This document shows positions 8,776 through 17,682 of a DNA stretch of 64,000 bases, piece by piece. This stretch comes from Nocardia arizonensis. Lineage in GTDB: Bacteria; Actinomycetota; Actinomycetes; Mycobacteriales; Mycobacteriaceae. Position 1 is the stretch's first letter; each line of letters opens with the position of its first letter. Location of the stretch: contig NZ_LGYZ01000121.1 in assembly GCF_001310275.1 (NCBI RefSeq), forward strand, positions 124,001 to 188,000. Reading direction: 5' to 3'. The notes under the pieces were generated by a model. The model saw only the letters and a list, made by a program, of their open reading frames with translations. It was not told where the DNA came from and ran no database searches. The translations under genes were made by a program, and so were the position numbers.

Positions 8776-10088
8776 GTCGTCGCCACTCCCGTTCCGAAGA
8801 TCAGTATGTGAGCGTATCCGGCGAAGAGACCCAATACGCCGCCATGCAGAAAAAGAAGCCATTCATCCTGTTTGATGGCCGAACGCAGCATGTCGACGAA
8901 GTCGTTCGGCGAGAGCACCGCCATCTGTCTGGCGATGTAGTCGTTGATCTGCTTGCCCTGGCGGATGTTGAACTCGGGATCGGCGAAGGCGATCGGCGCG
9001 ATCGACATGGCCTCGGTGGTCAGGGTCGATTGCAGCGTGTCGTATTCGCGGCTGCCCAGCACGAACTTGACCGCCGAACGCGCCGGGCCGAGCGCCCGAT
9101 CGGCGGCGGGGCGAAGGGTGTCCTCCAGCATCTGCATGGTGCGGTCGGAGCGGGGGCCGTTCAGCAGTTCGTCGCCGATATTGGCGACCGTGATGACCTG
9201 ACTCGACACCAGTTCGGCGTAGCCGGCAGTGATCTCGTCCTGGCGTTTGATGAGCAGACCCTGCCGCCACGGGCACCACCACTTGGGGTAGGCGGGCGCG
9301 AAGATCATGTTCAGGCCGACCCAGTTGACCACCCAGCCGATGATCACGCCGCCGACCGGTAGCACCACCAGCGTGGACCAGTCGGTCAGGTGCAGGATGG
9401 CGACCAGCACGGCGCCCATGGGCGCGCCGAAGTAGAAGCCGAAGTTCTGCATGAACCGCAGTTCCTTCGCACCGAGCACCTGGAACAGCGTATTGAGCAG
9501 GTGCGGTCGGGCCTGGAAGTAGCGGATAACCATTTGCTTGACGTCGATGAGTTGATCGATATTCGCGCCGAGTTCATCCGTGAGTTCCCGCAGAATCTCG
9601 GGAAGTTGCTGGCGAACACGCGCGTGGACCATCTCGCGCACCTGGGTCGGCAGGTTGTACCAGAGTTGTGGATGCTCGCGTCGCAGAATTTCCTCGACAA
9701 TGTCCTTGATCTGTGCGTCGGCGATACTCGCCAGATGTTCGGCGAGTTTGTCCGGCTCGAGTTCGCGATAGAAGTCCGCGACGCTGCCGAGCTTGGCGAG
9801 CCCTTTGTCGACGGCAATGCTCGCCATTTTGTCGGCGCGGGATGGAACGATGCCCTGCCAGCCGATACGCCCGTCATAGCTGAGCAGCGGAAGCACCTGA
9901 ATTCGTTTCGGCAGGAACGGGAACAGGGCACGCAGACCCGGTAACCGGATTCCGTGGAAGGCGATCGGCCTGAACAACATGAGGATGCCGGTCCAGTTGG
10001 TGACGTAACCGATCACCCCTGTGAAAAGCGGAATCGTCACAAGCTCGAGAAGGATCGTCGGATGGATTCCGAATACGCTCTCCAACAC
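8766..10088 (-). CDS. DUF445 family membrane protein
   Basis: 440 residues from GTG 10088, chosen because AGGAGG stands about six bases upstream; an earlier frame start at 10133 lacks such a site. The family motif occurs twice, near the N-terminus (GYVTNWTGILMLF) and in the middle (GWVVNWVGLNMIF), each in a hydrophobic hairpin. A third hydrophobic segment is at the extreme C-terminus. The intervening region is helical and charged. Function of DUF445 proteins is unknown. It is sandwiched between two Abi-alpha-like genes, one coupled by overlap and the other divergent, suggesting a functional unit. Confidence 0.82.
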   Translation of the reverse strand: MLESVFGIHPTILLELVTIPLFTGVIGYVTNWTGILMLFRPIAFHGIRLPGLRALFPFLPKRIQVLPLLSYDGRIGWQGIVPSRADKMASIAVDKGLAKLGSVADFYRELEPDKLAEHLASIADAQIKDIVEEILRREHPQLWYNLPTQVREMVHARVRQQLPEILRELTDELGANIDQLIDVKQMVIRYFQARPHLLNTLFQVLGAKELRFMQNFGFYFGAPMGAVLVAILHLTDWSTLVVLPVGGVIIGWVVNWVGLNMIFAPAYPKWWCPWRQGLLIKRQDEITAGYAELVSSQVITVANIGDELLNGPRSDRTMQMLEDTLRPAADRALGPARSAVKFVLGSREYDTLQSTLTTEAMSIAPIAFADPEFNIRQGKQINDYIARQMAVLSPNDFVDMLRSAIKQDEWLLFLHGGVLGLFAGYAHILIFGTGVATTWL

Positions 10089-10451
10089 GACATCCTCCTG
10101 CCGATACACCGGTGACCGCCGCCTCACCGGCACCCCAAACTAGCACCCCGCCGGGGCGCGGACCCCATTGTGAGCCCGCGGGTCGCGCGGGCCCGGGCGC
10201 CATGCGCCACACCGCCGCGGCCCGAGATATCGGTCACAATGAGCGTCGGCAATGTCGCGGTGACCGGGGGATCGCGGCGAGAATGGCCATCGTCACACCG
10301 ACCCCCCGTCGGCTATCCGGGAGGCCGACCGCGCGGACGCGCGGCGGACAGCCCGAGCGAGGCGTGATTCGGCGAACCTGGAAGGCTGGCGGGCAATAAT
10401 CTGTGGGCAGACTCGTTCATCGACACAATATGGCAATACATCGGAGTAGAC

Positions 10452-11333
10452 GTGACAGACGACAGGGCCGGACAGGACATCACCCGAGCCGGTACCCGCT
10501 CCGTGGAACGCAGCTCGGAGGTGGAGCAGCGCCAGATCAGCAATGAGGCCCGGCTGATCCGCGGTGTGTTCCGTGCGGCCGGGCTCGCGGCGGGCACGGC
10601 GGTGCGTGGCAGTCAGTGGGCGGTCAACACCTCCTACGAGGTGACCAGGGAGATCACCAAGGCCGCGCTCGACGGCGAGTCCTCGGCCGATATCGCCGAG
10701 CGCACCGGTAACGCCCTGCGTTCCATCGCCCGCAGCGCGCTCGGCGTCACCGAGGGCTCGGTCCGCGAAATCGTCAGCTACGTACCGACTCCCGCGAACG
10801 GCGCGAGCGGGCAGCAACCGGTGGCGATCGGCACGCATCTGTATTCGGCCACCACCCAGGAACTGCGCCGCCGCGGCGACGCGCTGCTGGCCCGCTCCGC
10901 CGACGTCTACTTCACCGAGGACGTGCACCCGGCCTACGACCGGATCCTGGACGAACTCGCCCCCGACGAGGCTCGCATCCTGCGCTTCATGGCGCTCAAC
11001 GGTCCGCAGCCCGCGGTGGACGTGCGCACCAACCGCCCGCTCGGCATCGGATCCGAACTCGTCCAGGGTGATCTGACCTCGGTGCCGGAACAGGCAGGCG
11101 TGCGCTATCCCGACCGGGCGCGTCCCTACCTGATCAACCTCAACCGCCTCGGCCTCACCCTGACCTCCGACGATCCGGTCGTCCTGAGCCGCTATATGGT
11201 GCTCGAGGTGCAGCCGGTGGTCGAGGCCGCGCTGAAGAAGGCCGGTCGAGCGCCGAAAATCGTCCGCAAGAGTCTGCGCCTGACCGAATTCGGCGAGGAT
11301 TTCTGCCGCACCTGTTTCACCATCGGAAGTTGA
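10452..11333 (+). CDS. Abi-alpha/DUF4393-like protein (paralogue 2)
   Basis: 293 residues from GTG 10452. It shares with the gene at 7855-8775 the central blocks LAPDEARILRFM, the phrase QPAVDVRTNRPLGIGSEL, a YLINLNRLGL segment and the C-terminal LTEFGEDFCRTC, so the two are clear paralogues. The N-terminal third is hydrophilic, with a weakly hydrophobic stretch (RGVFRAAGLAAGTAV). It is transcribed away from the DUF445 gene across about 360 bases. DUF4393 assignment and any anti-phage role are inferences from pattern similarity. Confidence 0.65.
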   Translation: MTDDRAGQDITRAGTRSVERSSEVEQRQISNEARLIRGVFRAAGLAAGTAVRGSQWAVNTSYEVTREITKAALDGESSADIAERTGNALRSIARSALGVTEGSVREIVSYVPTPANGASGQQPVAIGTHLYSATTQELRRRGDALLARSADVYFTEDVHPAYDRILDELAPDEARILRFMALNGPQPAVDVRTNRPLGIGSELVQGDLTSVPEQAGVRYPDRARPYLINLNRLGLTLTSDDPVVLSRYMVLEVQPVVEAALKKAGRAPKIVRKSLRLTEFGEDFCRTCFTIGS

Positions 11334-11439
11334 TCGCGGAATCGCCGCACGGACGGAAAATCCGGGACTGGTTATAGCGATCTGATACAAATCTCCGGCA
11401 TTTCTGAAGTGTGGCGGCTTCGAGTGGGATTGTTGAGCT

Positions 11440-12150
11440 ATGGAGCAGGGAAGCGGCGGGCATGGGCTCAGCGACCCGACTGCGAACACCGCCGAACAGC
11501 AGCGCGAAGATGATCGGGATGACCGGCTCGAGGTCGGCCCGACCGTGCCGGACGGCGGCTCGAAGACCGCCGAGACCGATCCGCGGGTGCATTCCAGCCC
11601 GCCGCGCCGCGACGACCGGAGCCTTGACGACATCTCGGCCATCAGCAGGCTCAAATTCCGCTATCTGCGGGCCCTCGACACCAAATCGTGGGACGAGTTC
11701 GCCGACACCATGGTCCCGGACGCCACCGCCACCTACAGCGAATATCTCCAATTCGAATCGCGGGACGCGTTCCTGGCCTTCATGCGCAATACCCTCGGGC
11801 CGCACGTCATCACCGAACACCGCTGCGACCACCCCGAGATCGACGTCCACGGAGACACCGCCACCGGCACCTGGTACCTCGCCGACACCGTGCTCATCCC
11901 GGCGCACAATATGCTGCTGCGCGGCGCGGCCTTCTACCACGATCGATACGTGCGCTGCGACGACGGCAACTGGCGCATCTCACACACCGGCTACGAACGC
12001 ACCTACGAAGTGGTGCTCTCCCTCAGCGACCTGCCGAGCCTGCGGCTGACCTCGAGCCGGTGGGGTCTGATCGCGCGCGAGGACGGCATCGCCCCCGTGG
12101 AGATGGACCCCGGCACCTCACCACTGCGCCGCGAATCCGACGCGAAGTGA
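11440..12150 (+). CDS. NTF2-fold/SnoaL-like protein
   Basis: 236 residues. The first 60 are hydrophilic and poorly conserved in character. From about residue 62 the sequence is a typical SnoaL_4/NTF2-like domain: ISRLKFRYLRALDTKSW, FADTMVPDATATY, TEHRCDHPEIDV, and TGTWYLADTVL. Such domains form alpha+beta barrels that bind small hydrophobic ligands, some acting as dehydratases or isomerases of steroids or polyketides. Substrate is unknown. It converges on prfC with only one base between the stop codons. Confidence 0.75.
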   Translation: MEQGSGGHGLSDPTANTAEQQREDDRDDRLEVGPTVPDGGSKTAETDPRVHSSPPRRDDRSLDDISAISRLKFRYLRALDTKSWDEFADTMVPDATATYSEYLQFESRDAFLAFMRNTLGPHVITEHRCDHPEIDVHGDTATGTWYLADTVLIPAHNMLLRGAAFYHDRYVRCDDGNWRISHTGYERTYEVVLSLSDLPSLRLTSSRWGLIAREDGIAPVEMDPGTSPLRRESDAK

Positions 12151-12151
12151 G

Positions 12152-13801
12152 TCAGTCCGCCGTCGCCACCAGCGGTTCCAGGGTAAGACCCGGATGTTCC
12201 TTCTCGATGTACTGCAAACGCCATTTGTCGCTGAACAGCGCGAGCAGCACCCCGTCGCTGCGGGTGAACACCTCGACCCCGCGCTGACGATCGAGTTCGG
12301 GCGCGGATGCGGCATCGGTGCGCCGCGCCAGTGAATAGGCGAGGAAATCCATCGTGGTCTCCACGTTGAACTCCGCCATCATGCGCGCGGTGACCACCTC
12401 GAACTGCATGGGCCCGACCGCGGCGAGTACCGGGGAGGCGTCACCGCGGGCGTCATTGCGCAGTACCTGTACCACGCCCTCGGAATCGAGCTGATCGATG
12501 GCCTTGCGGAACTGCTTGTACTTGCCCGCGCTCTGGGCGCGCAGCGCGGCGAAATGCTCCGGCGCGAAGGACGGGATCGGCGGGAACTCGACCTTCTTGT
12601 CCACGAACAGGGTGTGGCCGGGCGCCAGCGCGGTCGCGTTCACCAGGCCGACGACATCGCCCGGATAGGCGGTGTCGACCGTGGAACGTTCCCGGCCGAA
12701 TACGGTCAGCGCGTATTTCGTCGCGAACGGTCTGCCGGTCTGGGCGTGGGTCACCACCATGCCGCGCTCGAATTCGCCGGAGACGATCCGCATGAACGCC
12801 AGCCGGTCGCGGTGCGCGGCGTCCATACCCGCCTGCACCTTGAACACCACCGCGCTGAACGGCGCGGTCGTCTCGCGCGGCCTGCCGTCGACGTCGGTGC
12901 GCGCCGCGGGCGCCGGTGCCAGACCAACGAGGGTCTCCAGCAGTTGCCGCACGCCGAAGTTCAGCATGGCCGAGGCGTAGATGACCGGCGAGGTCTGGCC
13001 CGCCAGGAACAGTTCCTGATCGTGGTCCTGGCCGATGGCGGAGAGCAATTCGCTCTCCTCGGCCGCGGTGGCCCACGCGTCGCCCTCGCGGGCCTGTGCC
13101 TGATCCGGGGTCAGCGATTCCTCCGGCGCGATGGTCGCGCCGCCCGCCGTGCGGGTGAAGTGGATGTATTCGGTGGCCTCGCCGCCCTCGCCGCGGCGAA
13201 GCAGGCCGCGGAAATCACCCGCGATGCCGACCGGCAGGAACAGCGGGGTCGGGGTCAGGCCGATGCGCTCGCTGATCTCGTCGAGCAGTTCCAGCGGGGC
13301 ACGGCCCGGCCGGTCCCATTTGTTGATGACGGTGATGACCGGTATGCCGCGGTGCCTGCACACCTGGAACAGCTTCAGTGTCTGCGGTTCCAGGCCCTTG
13401 GCCGCGTCGATCAGCATGACCGCGGCGTCGACCGCCGTCAGCACCCGGTAGGTGTCCTCGGAGAAATCCGAGTGGCCCGGTGTGTCGACAAGGTTGATCA
13501 CGGTGTCGACATCGGAGCCGGCTGCCCGGTAGTTGAACTGCAAGGCGGTGGAGCTGACCGAGATGCCCCTGGCCTTCTCCATCTCCATCCAGTCCGAGAC
13601 CGTCGACTTGCGTCCGGCTTTGCCGTGGATCGCGCCCGCCTCGGAGATCATCCGCGCGTGCAGGGCCAATGCCTCGGTGAGCGTGGACTTGCCCGCGTCG
13701 GGATGGGAGATCACCGCGAAGGTGCGTCTGCGGGCGATCTCGGCGGACAGCCCGCGCGGCGTGGGAGCGACGACATCCTCAGGGGCGGTCACGGGAAACA
13801 A
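12152..13801 (-). CDS. prfC: Peptide chain release factor 3
   Basis: RF3 is a translational GTPase that recycles RF1/RF2 after termination. The 549-residue protein has the P-loop SHPDAGKST (about 32-40), the RF3-specific DWMEMEKARGISVSS switch region, DTPGHSDF (G3) and NKWD (G4), with full-length C-terminal domains. The start shown is ATG 13801; a GTG three codons later is equally possible. It is monocistronic, divergent from rplY. Confidence 0.95.
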   Translation of the reverse strand: MFPVTAPEDVVAPTPRGLSAEIARRRTFAVISHPDAGKSTLTEALALHARMISEAGAIHGKAGRKSTVSDWMEMEKARGISVSSTALQFNYRAAGSDVDTVINLVDTPGHSDFSEDTYRVLTAVDAAVMLIDAAKGLEPQTLKLFQVCRHRGIPVITVINKWDRPGRAPLELLDEISERIGLTPTPLFLPVGIAGDFRGLLRRGEGGEATEYIHFTRTAGGATIAPEESLTPDQAQAREGDAWATAAEESELLSAIGQDHDQELFLAGQTSPVIYASAMLNFGVRQLLETLVGLAPAPAARTDVDGRPRETTAPFSAVVFKVQAGMDAAHRDRLAFMRIVSGEFERGMVVTHAQTGRPFATKYALTVFGRERSTVDTAYPGDVVGLVNATALAPGHTLFVDKKVEFPPIPSFAPEHFAALRAQSAGKYKQFRKAIDQLDSEGVVQVLRNDARGDASPVLAAVGPMQFEVVTARMMAEFNVETTMDFLAYSLARRTDAASAPELDRQRGVEVFTRSDGVLLALFSDKWRLQYIEKEHPGLTLEPLVATAD

Positions 13802-14107
13802 CCTTTCACAGACGACCGGATCGACAACCGGTCCAGCCTACGTGACGAGGTAACGGCCGGATTCGGCGCGGCGCTGACCACCCGATTCAAAGCGGGCCGC
13901 GCGATTGGGGTATGGTGTCGGGGTTGTCTCGGCGAGGGTGACCGCAGACGTAATTGCGTTCACCGTGATCGACGCGGCTCGGCTTTCCGGCCGTCCCCGT
14001 TCGGTCTTCGCCTGACGAGTAGACCACCGCGCCAGGGTTTCGGCAACAGCTGCCGATAGCCACTGGTGAGCGACCAGCCCGGATGAGCCGTAGGAGTAGA
14101 GCCAGTC
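13802..14107 (+). promoter_or_regulatory. Divergent prfC-rplY intergenic region with probable rplY promoter
   Basis: 306 bases without a gene. A -10-like TATGGT at 13911-13916 lies downstream of a -35-like ATTCAA at about 13885-13890 (spacing slightly long). If used, it would give a leader of about 185 bases before the rplY start. No clear ribosomal-protein autoregulatory fold was recognised. Confidence 0.35.
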
Positions 14108-14698
14108 ATGTCCGACGTCAACGTACTCGAAGCCGCCGTACGCACCGAGTTCGGTAAAGGCGCCGCCCGCCGCACCCGTCGTGCAGGCAATGTTCCCGCC
14201 GTGCTGTACGGCCACCAGTCCGACCCTCAGCATCTGTCGCTGAACGCCCAGGCGTTCGCCGCCATCCTGCGCGAGCACGGCACCAATGCGGTGCTGAGCC
14301 TCGTCATCGACGGGAAGAAGCAGCTCGCGCTCACCAAATCCGTTGTGGTGCACCCGATCCGCCGCTACATCGAGCACGCCGACCTGCTCGTGGTCAAGCG
14401 CGGTGAGCGGGTCACCGCCGACGTGCCCGTCACCGTGACCGGTGACGCCGCCCCGGGCACTTTGGTCACTCAGGAAGCCACCACCATCTCCATCGAGGCC
14501 GACGCGCTGAACCTGCCCGAGGCCATCGAGGTCTCGATCGAGGGCGCGGAGGCGGGCACCCAGTTCGCCGCGGGCGACATCACGCTGCCCAAGGGCGTGT
14601 CGCTGGCCGCCGACGCGGCGACCCTGGTCGTCAACATCATCGTCGCTCCCGCCGCCGAGGCCGAGGGTGCGGCCGAGGCCGCCGAGGCCGCCGAATAA
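14108..14698 (+). CDS. rplY: 50S ribosomal protein L25/general stress protein Ctc
   Basis: L25 binds 5S rRNA in the large subunit. The 196-residue protein is the long, two-domain Ctc/TL5 form. The N-terminal RNA-binding domain contains EFGKGAARRTRRAGNVPAVLYG and KSVVVHPIRRYIEHADL, and the C-terminal beta domain contains VPVTVTGDAAPG and LNLPEAIEVSI. The tail is a low-complexity run of Ala and Glu. pth starts 12 bases downstream, the usual actinobacterial rplY-pth pairing. Confidence 0.96.
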   Translation: MSDVNVLEAAVRTEFGKGAARRTRRAGNVPAVLYGHQSDPQHLSLNAQAFAAILREHGTNAVLSLVIDGKKQLALTKSVVVHPIRRYIEHADLLVVKRGERVTADVPVTVTGDAAPGTLVTQEATTISIEADALNLPEAIEVSIEGAEAGTQFAAGDITLPKGVSLAADAATLVVNIIVAPAAEAEGAAEAAEAAE

Positions 14699-14709
14699 CC
14701 TTCGTCTTC

Positions 14710-15291
14710 ATGACGGACTCCGTGACCGGCCCCGCGCTCGTGGTCGGACTGGGCAATCCCGGTTCCGAATACGAACGCACCCGGCACAATATCGGCTTCA
14801 TGGTCGCCGACGCGCTCGCCGAGCGCGTCGGCGGCCGTTTCACCGTGCACAAGAAATCCGGCGCCGACCTGCTCCAGGCGCGCCTCGACGGCCGCCAGGT
14901 GCTCATCGCCAAGCCCCGGTCGTTCATGAACGTCTCCGGCCGCCCGGTCGCGGCACTTGCGAAATTCTTCTCCGTCCCCGCCACCGAGGTCATCGTCGTC
15001 CACGACGAACTCGATCTCCCCTTCGGCGAGATCAAACTCAAGCGCGGCGGCGGTGAAGGCGGCCACAATGGCCTGCGCTCGATCTCCAGCGCGCTCGCCA
15101 CCAAGGACTACCTCCGCGTCCGCCTGGGCATAGGCCGTCCACCCGGTCGCCAGGACCCCGCCGACTACGTCCTCAAACCCTTCGCGGCCCCGGAACGCAA
15201 AGAGGTACCGGTGATCGTCGAGCAGGCCGCCGACGCCGTCGAACTCCTGCTGAAGGTCGGTCTCGAACCCGCCCAGAACCGCATACACTGA
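14710..15291 (+). CDS. pth: Peptidyl-tRNA hydrolase
   Basis: Pth releases peptides from prematurely dropped peptidyl-tRNA. The 193-residue protein has VVGLGNPGSEYERTRHNIGF (catalytic His in RHN), the PRSFMNVSG block, HDELDLPFGEIKLK and GGGEGGHNGLRS, all diagnostic. Normal length. Second gene of an rplY-pth operon. Confidence 0.97.
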   Translation: MTDSVTGPALVVGLGNPGSEYERTRHNIGFMVADALAERVGGRFTVHKKSGADLLQARLDGRQVLIAKPRSFMNVSGRPVAALAKFFSVPATEVIVVHDELDLPFGEIKLKRGGGEGGHNGLRSISSALATKDYLRVRLGIGRPPGRQDPADYVLKPFAAPERKEVPVIVEQAADAVELLLKVGLEPAQNRIH

Positions 15292-15319
15292 TCATCCCTG
15301 TGCGGAATGGGAGGTCGGG

Positions 15320-15925
15320 GTGGACGGGCGGGAGATGTCGGCCGAGGAGGCCGAGCGGCTGTGGGAGGCGTGGACTCCGGGTGAGCTCACGCGGAGTATG
15401 GCGGGGGTCGCCGCGCCTTGGTATGTGGCTGCCGGCTGGGCGCTGGATCTGTTCACCGGTGGGGACGCGCGGGCGCATTCGGACCTCGAGATAGGGGTTC
15501 CACGGGAGAGATTCGACGAGGTCGCCGCCGCGTTTCCGGGGTACGAGTGGGACGTGGTGGGCGACGGGCGGGTCTGGTCGTGGCCGGATGGGGCGCAACA
15601 TCATCAGACCTGGCTGCGTGACCCGTGTAGCGGGCGGTATCGCCTCGACGTCTTCCGGGAGCCGCATGTCGGTGACCGATGGGTGTGCCGCAGGGAGCCG
15701 TCGATCACGCTCGCCTACGACGAATTGATCCTGCGCACCGATGACGGCATACCTTACGCTTGCCCCGAGGTCTGCCTGCTGTTCAAGGCCAAGGCGCGGC
15801 GGGACAAGGACGAAGGCGACTTTCGGCGCGTGTTGCCCGCCATGGATTCGGTGCGTCTGGAGCGGTTGGCGCAGTGGCTGGCGATCGTGCACCCGCGACA
15901 TCCGTGGCTCGACGAGCTCTCCTGA
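15320..15925 (+). CDS. Nucleotidyltransferase-like protein (aminoglycoside-adenylyltransferase fold)
   Basis: 201 residues from GTG 15320. The segment AGWALDLFTGGDARAHSDLEIGV resembles the GWALD...H.D.D.. metal-binding region of lincosamide/aminoglycoside nucleotidyltransferase-like proteins, although the usual second Asp is replaced by Glu (DLE). A Trp-rich middle and a C-terminal LLFKAKARRDKDEGDF block fit the same family. Substrate and activity cannot be told. It lies 28 bases after pth but is probably a later insertion relative to the M. tuberculosis order. Confidence 0.55.
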   Translation: MDGREMSAEEAERLWEAWTPGELTRSMAGVAAPWYVAAGWALDLFTGGDARAHSDLEIGVPRERFDEVAAAFPGYEWDVVGDGRVWSWPDGAQHHQTWLRDPCSGRYRLDVFREPHVGDRWVCRREPSITLAYDELILRTDDGIPYACPEVCLLFKAKARRDKDEGDFRRVLPAMDSVRLERLAQWLAIVHPRHPWLDELS

Positions 15926-15986
15926 CTCGCGGCGTTCGTCGGGGGGACGCGCCGCCCGTGTCGGTGGTTCGGCGTAGGTTCGGACC

Positions 15987-16628
15987 ATGAGCGGATTCAC
16001 CGGCTTCCCGCTGGCGGGACTGGATTTCTACGAGGATCTCGAGGCCGACAACTCGAAGACGTTCTGGACCGCGCACAAAGAGGTATACGAGCAGTCGGTG
16101 AAGGCGCCGATGGTCGCGTTGACGACGCAGCTCGAGGAGGAATTCGGAACGGCCAAGATTTTCCGGCCCCACCGTGACGTGCGTTTCTCCAAGGACAAGG
16201 CGCCCTACAAGACCGCGCAGGGCGCCGTGGTGAGCACCGCGCCGGGCACCGGGTGGTACGTGCAGATCAGCGCGGCGGGATTGTTCGTCGGCGGCGGCTT
16301 CTACTCGGGAACGCCCGCACAGGTGGCGCAATTGCGGACCACCATCGACGACGAGGTGCGCGGTGCCGAGTTGGCGGCGATCATCGCGAGACTCGCCGCG
16401 TCGGGTTTCACCATCGGCGGGGAGAAGCTGAAGACCAAACCGAAGGGGTACGAAGCGGACCATCCCCGCATCGATCTGCTCCGCCACAAATCGATCACCT
16501 GTCACAGGGAGTACGGCGCGCCGGCCTGGCTGCCGACCGAACGCGCCGCCGCCGAGGTCCGCGCGACCTGGCAGTCGATGCGCCCCTTCATCGACTGGCT
16601 CACCGCCGTGGTATCACCGACCGCGTGA
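15987..16628 (+). CDS. DUF2461 (TIGR02453) family protein
   Basis: 213 residues. Characteristic features are an N-terminal NSKTFWTAHKEVYEQSVKAP, the block FRPHRDVRFSKDKAPYKTAQG, and FVGGGFYSGTPAQVAQLR. The family is widespread and uncharacterised. It converges on egtD. Confidence 0.9.
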   Translation: MSGFTGFPLAGLDFYEDLEADNSKTFWTAHKEVYEQSVKAPMVALTTQLEEEFGTAKIFRPHRDVRFSKDKAPYKTAQGAVVSTAPGTGWYVQISAAGLFVGGGFYSGTPAQVAQLRTTIDDEVRGAELAAIIARLAASGFTIGGEKLKTKPKGYEADHPRIDLLRHKSITCHREYGAPAWLPTERAAAEVRATWQSMRPFIDWLTAVVSPTA

Positions 16629-16710
16629 TATCGCGGTAGTACCCGGCGTCACCGCTTCGCGACGGAGACCGGAGGCGCCTCCGCCGCGTACTCGCGCGAG
16701 GGGTGTTCGA

Positions 16711-17682
16711 TCACAGTCGACCCGCGAGAACGAGCGCGAACCTGTCGTCCTTATCGGTCCACACCCGTTCGGTCTCGAATCCCGCGGCGCCGAGTTCGGC
16801 GCGCAGGCCCTCGACGCGGAATTTCGCCGAGATCTCGGTGAGCATCTGCTCGCCGCGGGCGAACTCCACGGTGAGGTCGAGTGCACGGACGTGGACGGTC
16901 ATGTCCTCGGTGGCGGCTAAGCGCATTTCGATCCACTCGTGGTCGGGGTCCCAGCGGGCGACGTGGTCGAACTTGTCGGGTGCGAAGTCGGCGTCGAGGC
17001 GGCTGTTGAGTACATGCAGGACATTTCGGTTGAACTCGGCCGTCACGCCCGCGGCGTCGTCGTAGGCGGGGACGAGGATGTCGGGTGCGATGACCAGACC
17101 CGCGCCGAGGAGCAGTCGCTCGCCGGGTTCGAGGACATCGTGGATGCCCGCGAGGAATTCGGCGCGTTCGGCGGGGATCAGGTTGCCGATGGTGCCGCCG
17201 AGGAAGGCGATCATGCGCCTGCCGCCGCGCGGCAGGTTCTGCAAGGTGTCGGTGAAGTCGCTGACCACGCCGTGCACGGCCAATGTGGGGAATTCGGCGG
17301 CGACCCGATCGGCGGCGTCGCGCAGGGCGCCCGAGGAGACATCCTGCGGCACATAGGTTTTCAATGGACCTTCGGAGGTGAGGGCGGTCAGCAGCAGTCG
17401 CGTCTTCGCGGCCGAGCCTGCGCCGAGTTCCACCAGGACCTCGGCGTGCGCGGCACGGGCGATCTCGCCGACCACCCGCTCGAGCAGCGCGCGCTCGGTG
17501 CGGGTGGGGTAGTACTCGGGCAACTCGGTGATCCGCTCGAATAGTTCGCTGCCGCGGGCATCGTAGAACCACTTGGGCGGCAACGACTTCGGCTCGGCGG
17601 TGAGGCCCCTTTCGGCGTCGGAGCGCAGCGCGGCGGTCAGGTCGGCCTCGGAGAGGTGGGTCTCCACGGTCGGTGCGGTCAT
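16711..17682 (-). CDS. egtD: L-histidine N-alpha-methyltransferase EgtD
   Basis: EgtD trimethylates histidine to hercynine with SAM, the first committed step of ergothioneine synthesis. The 323-residue length matches mycobacterial EgtD. Visible features are PPKWFYDARGSELFERIT, the SAM loop VELGAGSAAKTRLLL and LGGTIGNL. Its ATG overlaps the egtC stop in an ATGA arrangement, fixing the start and showing translational coupling. It is the last gene of the leftward egtABCD operon. Confidence 0.96.
   Translation of the reverse strand: MTAPTVETHLSEADLTAALRSDAERGLTAEPKSLPPKWFYDARGSELFERITELPEYYPTRTERALLERVVGEIARAAHAEVLVELGAGSAAKTRLLLTALTSEGPLKTYVPQDVSSGALRDAADRVAAEFPTLAVHGVVSDFTDTLQNLPRGGRRMIAFLGGTIGNLIPAERAEFLAGIHDVLEPGERLLLGAGLVIAPDILVPAYDDAAGVTAEFNRNVLHVLNSRLDADFAPDKFDHVARWDPDHEWIEMRLAATEDMTVHVRALDLTVEFARGEQMLTEISAKFRVEGLRAELGAAGFETERVWTDKDDRFALVLAGRL

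Noticed and set aside
12554..14059. A 501-codon open frame on the plus strand opposite prfC
   Set aside because: Shadow frame of prfC with Arg/Gly-rich composition and no family pattern.
16670..16683. Palindrome CGGAGGCGCCTCCG between DUF2461 and egtD genes as a terminator
   Set aside because: The stem is only 5 bp if a loop of four is allowed, too weak to call.
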